A DNA stretch of 64,000 bases from Chitinophaga niabensis. GTDB lineage: Bacteria; Bacteroidota; Bacteroidia; Chitinophagales; Chitinophagaceae. The position numbers and the translations under genes were made by a program. The first letter of the stretch is position 1, and every line of letters starts with the position of its first letter. The notes beneath the pieces were generated by a model, which saw only the letters and a program-made list of their open reading frames with translations, had not been told where the DNA came from and ran no database searches. Below are positions 54,121-59,237 of this stretch, one piece after another. The stretch spans positions 2,668,482-2,732,481 of the forward strand of contig NZ_FSRA01000001.1 in NCBI RefSeq assembly GCF_900129465.1, read 5' to 3'.

Positions 54121-54128
54121 CAAAAATA
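54121..54128 (-). promoter_or_regulatory. -7 box (TATTTTTG) of the second HxlR gene
   Basis: CAAAAATA on plus reads TATTTTTG on minus, an exact TAnnTTTG. It places the start of transcription near 54114 and favours the HxlR start at 54073. Confidence 0.5.
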
Positions 54129-54165
54129 ACATTTTATGGCACAGGAAAGCGCAATTATTCAACGA

Positions 54166-55155
54166 ATGAAGCCAGTTATCTATCTCCTGCTGCTGCTAAC
54201 AATGCCCGGTAACCAAAGTTGCCAGGCGCAAACAAATAAGAAGATGGAAAATACCAACCCTTTATTATGTGATCCGGAAAGTGGGGTTTGTGAAATGCCG
54301 GGGCAGCAAAACAACCCTGCAGGCACTATCAGATCAGAAAAGAAACCAATTAAGGTGGTTTACTATACTGACCCTATTTGTTCCTCCTGCTGGGGAATAG
54401 AGCCGCAACTGCGGAAACTTAAATTAGAATATGGTGATGTTATGGAAATAGAATACCGGATGGGTGGTTTGTTACCGGATTGGAGCTACAATAGCGGCGG
54501 CATCAGCAAACCCTCCGATGTTGCCCACCATTGGGATGAAGTGAGCCGCCATTATGATATGCCTATTATTGGCGATGTTTGGATAGAAGACCCTTTACCG
54601 TCCTCCTATCCCCCATCCATCGCTTTCAAAGCAGCACAACTGCAGGACAATGGAAAAGCTATTCTGTTCCTTCGTGCAATCCGGGAAATGGTTTTCCTGG
54701 AAAAGAAGAATATTACCAAATGGGAATACCTGGAATCTGCCGCTAAAAGCATTGGATTGGATATTGTTCAGTTTAAAAAGGATTACGAAGGGAAAGCACA
54801 GCAGCTATTTAAGGAAGATTTGAAGTTAGGCAAGGAGTTAGGGGTCCGGGGCTTCCCTACGATGTTCTTTACCGATGTAACAGGCAAAACTGAAATGGTG
54901 TATGGGTCTAAGCCTTATAGCGTTTATGAAGGTGCTTTGCTGAAGCTTCAGCCTGCTTCCGTAAAGAATGCGTATGATACAAGCTGGGATTATGTGTTTT
55001 CAACATATCATTCACTGACGGCAAAGGAGTTTGCTGAACTGACAGGAACGGCGAGGAATGAAAGTGAGAGGATATTGGATGAGTTAACTGCAAGCGGGAA
55101 GCTGGAGAAACTGGTAACGAGGAATGGGGCAATCTGGCGGGATCTGGGAATCTAA
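54166..55155 (+). CDS. DsbA/SpxH-like thiol-disulfide family protein
   Basis: A 329-residue exported protein. The signal peptide MKPVIYLLLLLTMPGNQSC may be a relaxed lipobox. The mature part has a Cys pair L-L-C-DPESGV-C (residues 35-42) and then a DsbA/SpxH-like thioredoxin fold with the active site D-P-I-C72-S-S-C75-W. FPTMFFTDVTG near 240 holds the cis-Pro. A helical C-terminal domain (LTAKEFAELTGT to the end) resembles SpxH/YjbH. An ATG at 54136 is possible, but 54166 begins the proper signal peptide. The divergent HxlR regulator suggests control by thiol stress. Confidence 0.85.
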   Translation: MKPVIYLLLLLTMPGNQSCQAQTNKKMENTNPLLCDPESGVCEMPGQQNNPAGTIRSEKKPIKVVYYTDPICSSCWGIEPQLRKLKLEYGDVMEIEYRMGGLLPDWSYNSGGISKPSDVAHHWDEVSRHYDMPIIGDVWIEDPLPSSYPPSIAFKAAQLQDNGKAILFLRAIREMVFLEKKNITKWEYLESAAKSIGLDIVQFKKDYEGKAQQLFKEDLKLGKELGVRGFPTMFFTDVTGKTEMVYGSKPYSVYEGALLKLQPASVKNAYDTSWDYVFSTYHSLTAKEFAELTGTARNESERILDELTASGKLEKLVTRNGAIWRDLGI

Positions 55156-55214
55156 AAATCTATATCCAATCGTCCTTCAACAATATAATCGCCTATGAAG
55201 GCGCATGCGCTTGC

Positions 55215-55244
55215 AAAGAGCTACTATAAACAGTAGCTCTTTTG
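55215..55244 (+). terminator. Terminator of the thiol protein gene
   Basis: AAAGAGCTACT pairs with AGTAGCTCTTT around ATAAAC and ends in TT. It lies 60 bases past the stop. Confidence 0.85.
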
Positions 55245-55260
55245 TCTTTTTCTCCTGTCA

Positions 55261-55315
55261 ATCCCGTATCATTCCCGTAGCAATCCCGTATCAATCCCGT
55301 ACCCATCCCGTATCA
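55261..55315. repeat. Five tandem copies of an 11-bp repeat (ATCCCGTATCA)
   Basis: Units begin at 55261, 55272, 55283, 55294 and 55305. Three are identical (ATCCCGTATCA), one reads TTCCCGTAGCA and one ATCCCGTACCC. The period is about one DNA helical turn. A partial sixth unit (TCTCCTGTCA) precedes the array and ACCCGG follows it. Confidence 0.9.
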
Positions 55316-55385
55316 ACCCGGGGTACCTGACAAAAAAACATGCTCAAATTCCCTCAAATGACACCAATTCCATCATAAACCCTCT

Positions 55386-55416
55386 ATTCCCGCAAAACAC
55401 CTCAATTCCCGCAAAA
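55386..55416. repeat. Direct repeat of ATTCCCGCAAAA
   Basis: Two exact copies lie at 55386-55397 and 55405-55416, 19 bases apart start to start, inside an A/C-rich, G-poor tract. They share the TTCCCG core with the 11-bp array to the left. Confidence 0.7.
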
Positions 55417-55472
55417 TCCACCTAAAAACCTCAAATACCACCCGCTGATTTTTCATGCCTTCATTTGCCATC

Positions 55473-55480
55473 TACTTTTG
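55473..55480 (+). promoter_or_regulatory. -7 box (TACTTTTG) of the orphan two-gene module
   Basis: Exact TAnnTTTG. It implies a start of transcription near 55487 and a leader of about 115 bases before the ATG at 55603. Confidence 0.5.
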
Positions 55481-55496
55481 CTTTATCGGTACCGAA

Positions 55497-55570
55497 TACA
55501 CGGATACTGGAAAGACGTCGCCAGTTTTCTGTGTACTAAGGCGAAAGGAGTTAGCCTTTGTAATAACTCC
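55497..55570 (+). ncRNA. Structured 5' leader with competing hairpins
   Basis: A nested hairpin pairs TACAC (55497-55501) with GTGTA (55531-55535) and ACTGG (55506-55510) with CCAGT (55521-55525). Next, GGAGTTA (55547-55553) can pair with TAACTCC (55564-55570). AAGGC (55538-55542) can instead pair with GCCTT (55554-55558), and AAAGG with CCTTT. The second hairpin and these alternatives are hard to form at the same time, which is the layout of a switch or attenuator. No known riboswitch class is recognised. Confidence 0.5.
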
Positions 55571-55602
55571 CTAAAACAAAAACAATTTTAAATCTTACTA
55601 CA

Positions 55603-56340
55603 ATGGCCAAACAAACAGGCGTAATCAAAATAGAAGGAACAGTAGGCAATCTCACCTTCTATACAACCAAAGACGGATCTTTTGTCCGTGAAAAAACCAA
55701 GGCAAGGGAAATCACCAACGACCGGGTTAAAGAAAACATGCAGGAATTTGCAAAAGCCGCCAGTGCCGGCGCGCTGGTCCGCAAAACATTTGCGACCATC
55801 ATCAATGACATCAAGGACACTTACCTGATCCGCAGGTTATCACAGGAGCTAGCCCAGGTGATAAAATCAGACAAGGTAAATCCACGCGGGTTTCGCCGCG
55901 TTCCGGATGGAAATATTGAATTACTGAATGGCTTTGAGCTCAATTCAGACATTGCGCTCAGTACTGCACTGAAAACACCGTATACAGCGGAAATTGACAG
56001 GGCAACGGGCGTGATGAAATTAGATGTTCCGGCCTTTAATCCCGGCAAACTGATCGTAGCCCCTCCGGCTGCCAGCCATTTCAGGTTCACCATAGCAGGT
56101 GCTATGATCAACTTTGAAACCGGAGAACATTTAATGGCGCTTAATGCAGGGGAAGAATTGCCGCTCAGCAAAACGGAAGGCCCCGCAATTTCGCTGGAAG
56201 TACAATTGCCGGTTACAGGTACAGCACCGCTGATCCTTGCACTGGGCCTCTCCTTCTACCAGGAAGTGAATGGCATTTACTACAGTGTAGGGGAAGGTTT
56301 CTACAATGCCCTTGCATTTGTAGCTGTTTCAGGTTCCTGA
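55603..56340 (+). CDS. Bacteroidota orphan protein, MAKQTG-type, function unknown
   Basis: A 245-residue protein that starts MAKQTGVIKIEGTVGNLTFY, an opening I recognise from a family of hypothetical proteins widespread in Bacteroidota. The N-terminus is followed by REKTKAREITNDRVKENMQEF, a helical middle (about 45-90), and a beta-rich C-terminal half from about 120. There is no signal peptide, membrane segment or enzyme motif. The style recalls phage or injection-machine structural proteins, but I cannot confirm it. It shares a transcript with the holin-like gene 14 bases downstream, under a long structured leader. Confidence 0.75.
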   Translation: MAKQTGVIKIEGTVGNLTFYTTKDGSFVREKTKAREITNDRVKENMQEFAKAASAGALVRKTFATIINDIKDTYLIRRLSQELAQVIKSDKVNPRGFRRVPDGNIELLNGFELNSDIALSTALKTPYTAEIDRATGVMKLDVPAFNPGKLIVAPPAASHFRFTIAGAMINFETGEHLMALNAGEELPLSKTEGPAISLEVQLPVTGTAPLILALGLSFYQEVNGIYYSVGEGFYNALAFVAVSGS

Positions 56341-56354
56341 GTGATCACCATTAA

Positions 56355-56576
56355 ATGGACCCTTATATGGGAATCAAAGAGCGGTTATTTTCAAAACCAC
56401 CTCCATTCTTTCGCAAACTTCGAACACTCGGTCTGGCACTTGTTGCAGCAGGCAGCGCAGTAAGTACCGTTAATATTACAATACCAGCAATAATAGCCGA
56501 GATCGGCGGCTATCTGATCGTTGCAGGAAGCGTAATGGTAGCGGTAAGCCAGGCAGTTGTAAAAGACGAAGAATAA
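56355..56576 (+). CDS. Small holin-like membrane protein
   Basis: A 73-residue protein with a basic N-terminus (KERLFSKPPPFFRKLRTLG) and two membrane segments (about 27-45 and 48-66) ending in a charged tail VKDEE. This shape fits a small holin or pore-forming protein. It starts 14 bases after the orphan protein gene, so the two act together at least in expression. A second ATG at 56367 is possible. A strong terminator follows. Confidence 0.6.
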   Translation: MDPYMGIKERLFSKPPPFFRKLRTLGLALVAAGSAVSTVNITIPAIIAEIGGYLIVAGSVMVAVSQAVVKDEE

Positions 56577-56584
56577 GGAGTAAT

Positions 56585-56614
56585 AACGCCCCGGTAAGTC
56601 CCGGGGCGTTTTAC
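56585..56614 (+). terminator. Terminator of the orphan two-gene module
   Basis: AACGCCCCGG pairs with CCGGGGCGTT around TAAGTC and is followed by TTAC. The ten-pair GC-rich stem begins 9 bases after the holin-like stop. Confidence 0.85.
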
Positions 56615-56822
56615 TTTTCATAAGATGAAGTGAAAAATTTCTTTGCCAGGTATTTCATTTCTCCTACATTAGCGCTCAGCGTAACCCCATCAGTAAAGGT
56701 CCGTTCAAACAAGTTTGAGTTTATCAAATAACCAATCACAGCCCCCTTTCTGAACACACGCACTGAGCAGCACTATCGTCCTTTTAAGCACAGCCATTAT
56801 CTAAAAAACCAAATCAATTTTC

Positions 56823-57443
56823 ATGAAAAAATTTACAGACGATCAAATTTATGCTGCTGTATCCGGCAGATTGAACGCTTTTACCATGCTTCCTCCACAA
56901 GTACATGAAAGAATCAGAGAAAAAACACAAATCGTATCTTTTAAGAAAAGGGAGATCTTTCACAGGGCAGATGAAACCTGCAGGTATTGCTACTTTATTG
57001 TTGATGGCTTTACAATGGCGTACACATTGGATAAGGATATGGAAGAAATAACTTCCTGGTGTATGGATACAGGAGATATCATTACATCCGTTATCAGCTA
57101 TTACACACAAACTCCTTCAAATGAATACCTCGTTGCCCTGCAGGATTCCATATGCGTAAGATTTCACTATGAAGATATGATAGCTATTGCAGAAGAATTT
57201 CCTATATTCTACAAACTCATGTGGCTTGTTGATGTACACTACCATATGCAACTCTACCTGCGGGATTCCTGGAAGGGGCTGGATGCAAAGGACAGGTACA
57301 TAAAATTACAGGAGCACTTCCCTAATATCATTCTGAAAGCCCCTCAATCCGTCATTGCCTCCTATCTCGGTATATCAAAGTTTCACCTTAGTGATATCAG
57401 GAGAGAGCTTAAACTTGGCAATCCTCCGGAAGAGGAAGAATAA
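56823..57443 (+). CDS. Crp/Fnr family transcriptional regulator
   Basis: A 206-residue regulator with a cyclic-nucleotide-binding-fold N-terminal half (about 20-125; FKKREIFHRADETCRYCYFIVDGF) and a C-terminal helix-turn-helix (PQSVIASYLGISKFHLSDIRREL). The arginine and glutamate that bind cAMP in Crp are not evident, so it probably does not sense cAMP. Iron-sulfur cysteines of Fnr are also absent. It lies between the orphan module and the replication-type gene and may control either. A small hairpin with a T-tail follows at 57461. Confidence 0.88.
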   Translation: MKKFTDDQIYAAVSGRLNAFTMLPPQVHERIREKTQIVSFKKREIFHRADETCRYCYFIVDGFTMAYTLDKDMEEITSWCMDTGDIITSVISYYTQTPSNEYLVALQDSICVRFHYEDMIAIAEEFPIFYKLMWLVDVHYHMQLYLRDSWKGLDAKDRYIKLQEHFPNIILKAPQSVIASYLGISKFHLSDIRRELKLGNPPEEEE

Positions 57444-57460
57444 TGTAAACACCGCATTTT

Positions 57461-57480
57461 ATTGGGAAATCCCAATTTTA
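57461..57480 (+). terminator. Weak terminator after the Crp/Fnr gene
   Basis: ATTGGG-aaat-CCCAAT followed by TTTAT. A short stem, placed 17 bases past the stop. Confidence 0.45.
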
Positions 57481-57497
57481 TCTGTTTGCAGGTGAAA

Positions 57498-57505
57498 TAC
57501 CTTTG
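57498..57505 (+). promoter_or_regulatory. -7 box (TACCTTTG) of the 227-residue gene
   Basis: Exact TAnnTTTG. With a start near 57512 it gives a leader of almost 200 bases before the ATG at 57708. Confidence 0.45.
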
Positions 57506-57524
57506 CATTGACAACAACATTCCA

Positions 57525-57679
57525 ATGAAAAACTACCAGGCGCGTGCGCCATAGTAATTAACCTGTTTTTATGTTGAAATTAAACCCACTTCCACAACAA
57601 TCTCTGGCACACAAACACACTTATTAGCGTGTGTTCCATTTTATTTCAAGAGCATTTATGCGCTTCCATGAATGGGAGC
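57525..57679 (+). ncRNA. Long structured leader with a nine-codon frame
   Basis: Soon after the promoter box comes a short frame (57525-57554) reading MKNYQARAP then TAG, whose 3' half is the dyad GGCGC-GT-GCGCC. Further on are AACACAC/GTGTGTT (57614-57635) and GCTTCCAT/ATGGGAGC (57662-57679). Together they make the leader almost wholly structured, with an embedded mini-gene. This would suit attenuation or translational control, but no known class is recognised. Confidence 0.4.
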
Positions 57680-57707
57680 ACTATTATCTATTTAAAAAAA
57701 CAAAATC

Positions 57708-58391
57708 ATGAAATTATTCCTTAAAGACAAGGGATTGGTGTCCGAGAGACATCTCAGGCAGGCTATATATTTTATGGAGTACAGCCGTAGAGATCCGAAC
57801 ATGAGCTACCTTCTCCTCTGCATCCAATTGCATCTGATTGTGCTCTGGAGCAAATATGCATTCATAAAAAAAGTGCCATTCCATAAAAAATGGTTCCTGG
57901 ATAACTTCAGCCTGGAAGAGTTCCCTTCTCTGAATGGTCAGCAACTCAATGAATCACTGATGAAACTTGATCAGATAGGCTATATAAAGTACTATCCTTC
58001 CGAAAGCCCGGAGGAATCAGATAGGTTTACAATGATCCTGCTTTTGAAGATCAGGGCCTATCCGCAAATAGTATGGAAAGGGAATACCTTCCGGGGCATC
58101 AAATCTCTCAGAAAACATATGCAGCTGAACCTTCCGCTCGCTATAGACGACCGTGGCCTTAAAATAGCGGATAGCGTTACCAGTTCTCCCTTCGCCCCTT
58201 CCCTTAAGCAGATAAAAGACCTGTTTAAGGAATACAAATATCCTTTAAAAGAAGCAGTGGAATTTTATCGTCACCATCAATACAACGACTGGATACATGC
58301 CGGTAAAACAATACGTAACTGGGAAAGGAGTGCCCATCAATGGATGAAGAAAGCCAAAGGAGGCATCACCACCGATCAATTAAAGACTTAA
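57708..58391 (+). CDS. Hypothetical protein with a DnaD/replication-protein-like C-terminus
   Basis: A 227-residue protein. The N-terminal two-thirds has no family I can name; its helical pattern includes SLNGQQLNESLMKLDQIGYIKYY, which resembles a winged-helix replication initiator segment. The C-terminal block LFKEYKYPLKEAVEFYRHH followed by NDWIHAGKTIRNWERSAHQWMKKAK has the W-x(n)-G-x-x-IxNW pattern of phage and plasmid primosome (DnaD-like) tails. This points to a mobile-element or phage replication origin for the gene. It is preceded by a long structured leader and is linked to a small gene five bases downstream. Confidence 0.6.
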   Translation: MKLFLKDKGLVSERHLRQAIYFMEYSRRDPNMSYLLLCIQLHLIVLWSKYAFIKKVPFHKKWFLDNFSLEEFPSLNGQQLNESLMKLDQIGYIKYYPSESPEESDRFTMILLLKIRAYPQIVWKGNTFRGIKSLRKHMQLNLPLAIDDRGLKIADSVTSSPFAPSLKQIKDLFKEYKYPLKEAVEFYRHHQYNDWIHAGKTIRNWERSAHQWMKKAKGGITTDQLKT

Positions 58392-58395
58392 CAAA

Positions 58396-58593
58396 ATGAT
58401 TCCAAATCGCATTGTGATCTATATCAGGGATATTCAGAATATAACAGGGCGTAGCGAGAATGGGGCGAGATCACTGATGGATAAGATCAAGAAGGCATAT
58501 GGGAAAAAACAGCGGCAATTTGTGACATTGACAGAGTTTTGTGAGTATTCGGGGATGGATGAGGAAGAGGTTAAATTATTTCTTAAGCGGTAA
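58396..58593 (+). CDS. Small conserved Bacteroidota protein (65 residues)
   Basis: The frame MIPNRIVIYIRDIQNITGRSENGARSLMDKIKKAYGKKQRQFVTLTEFCEYSGMDEEEV recalls a family of small Bacteroidota proteins with a helix-turn-helix-like pattern (ITGRSENGARSLMDKIKK) and a conserved FVTLTEF..Y.G...EEV tail. Its function is unknown, though it resembles small DNA-binding accessory proteins. It begins four bases after the 227-residue gene, so the two are co-transcribed. Confidence 0.65.
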   Translation: MIPNRIVIYIRDIQNITGRSENGARSLMDKIKKAYGKKQRQFVTLTEFCEYSGMDEEEVKLFLKR

Positions 58594-58801
58594 ATGAGCA
58601 TTTATGATGGAGGTAAACGAATATTTGGATATTCTCAATTAGCTTATTTCTAAAAACCACATAACACGCCTGAACAATTTCATAAAATCGCACCCAAAAG
58701 CCCATTTTATTTGATAAATATCTATTTTTTTGAAATAACATTAGATTTATTTCATTAAAACCCATGAATTACTGTAAATTACATCATATTTGAAAGAAAA
58801 T
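58594..58801. other. AT-rich spacer before the tRNA-like gene
   Basis: This stretch is very AT-rich and has a dyad TGAAATAA (58731-58738) with TTATTTCA (58747-58754). A 12-codon frame MMEVNEYLDILN at 58604 stops early. CATATTTG at 58785-58792 is one base off the TAnnTTTG box and lies about ten bases before the tRNA-like gene, so it may be its promoter. Confidence 0.45.
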
Positions 58802-58943
58802 TGTGGGGTGATGGAATTGGCAGACATGCCCTCTTGTCTCGGGGGTGGAGATAAAGGATAAACTTTAGCATAATTAACTAACCATTTACTTCTTTGTGCT
58901 ATAAGCTAACAGCTCCGTGCAGGTTCGAATCCTGCTCCTACAG
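58802..58943 (+). tRNA. Non-canonical tRNA-like RNA: leucine-type arms, GTC anticodon, 73-nt variable region
   Basis: The RNA folds as a cloverleaf: acceptor TGTGGGG (58802-58808) with TCCTACA (58936-58942), two of seven pairs being G-U; D-arm ATG/CAT around GAATTGGCAGA; anticodon stem CCCTC/GGGGG around TTGTCTC; T-arm GCAGG-TTCGAAT-CCTGC. The anticodon reads GTC (Asp), with C38, G73 and G2:C71 as in tRNA-Asp. Yet the D-loop and long arm are of the leucine type. The variable region (58846-58918) is 73 nt, against 13-16 in ordinary type II tRNAs, with GGAG/CTCC at its base and TAGCA/TGCTA inside. A position-37 T is unusual. It may be a divergent tRNA, a tRNA-like regulator or a decayed gene; no intron solution restores a normal loop. 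Confidence 0.5.
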
Positions 58944-58945
58944 CA

Positions 58946-58978
58946 AAAGACCGGAAGAATATCTTCCGGTCTTTTTTA
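58946..58978 (+). terminator. Strong terminator right after the tRNA-like gene
   Basis: AAAGACCGGAAGA pairs perfectly with TCTTCCGGTCTTT around ATA and ends in a T-run. It begins three bases after the tRNA-like 3' end, so the RNA is released as its own transcript. Confidence 0.92.
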
Positions 58979-59237
58979 TGCCATACACCTCATTAACTTA
59001 TACAATTGAATCTCAAAACAATTTGAATGAAGACAGTTGAAACCTGAGCTTCCCAATTCAATACCGGAATTATTAAATGTTTCAAGTATGCCTGAACAAA
59101 CATTCAGAACAGCGCAAACACATTTAATGAAACGAAATCTATCTCAGAAGAGCAGCTGAAAAAAAGCCTGAGTAAGACTACCCCGGCCTTTCCTAGTAAA
59201 CCTACAACTGTTACATGTTTGTAACACTATTTCTAAT
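58979..59237. other. Intergenic region between the tRNA-like gene and the RND operon
   Basis: I see no gene, repeat or clear RNA here. A frame without a start codon reads SISEEQLKKSLSKTTPAFPS and stops at 59223, shortly before the end of the convergent RND gene; it may be the tail of a decayed gene. Confidence 0.4.

Larger units (their letters stand above)
55156..55602. other. Long intergenic region before the orphan two-gene module (447 bases)
   Basis: From left to right it holds the terminator of the thiol protein gene, an 11-bp tandem repeat array (55261-55315), a G-poor A/C-rich tract to about 55440 with a second direct repeat, a promoter box at 55473, and a structured leader (55497-55570). 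No coding frame is convincing. Confidence 0.7.

Noticed and set aside
55261..55315. CRISPR array
   Set aside because: The repeat unit is 11 bases with no unique spacers, so it is a simple tandem array. No cas genes are present.
58802..58943. Ordinary leucine tRNA with an intron in the anticodon loop
   Set aside because: The CCCTC/GGGGG anticodon stem already closes a seven-base loop, and no second 3' stem strand complementary to CCCTC lies downstream of the insert.
58802..58943. tmRNA
   Set aside because: There is no tmRNA acceptor opening (GGGG.TGA...GGATTCGAC), no tag-peptide frame and the RNA is much too short.
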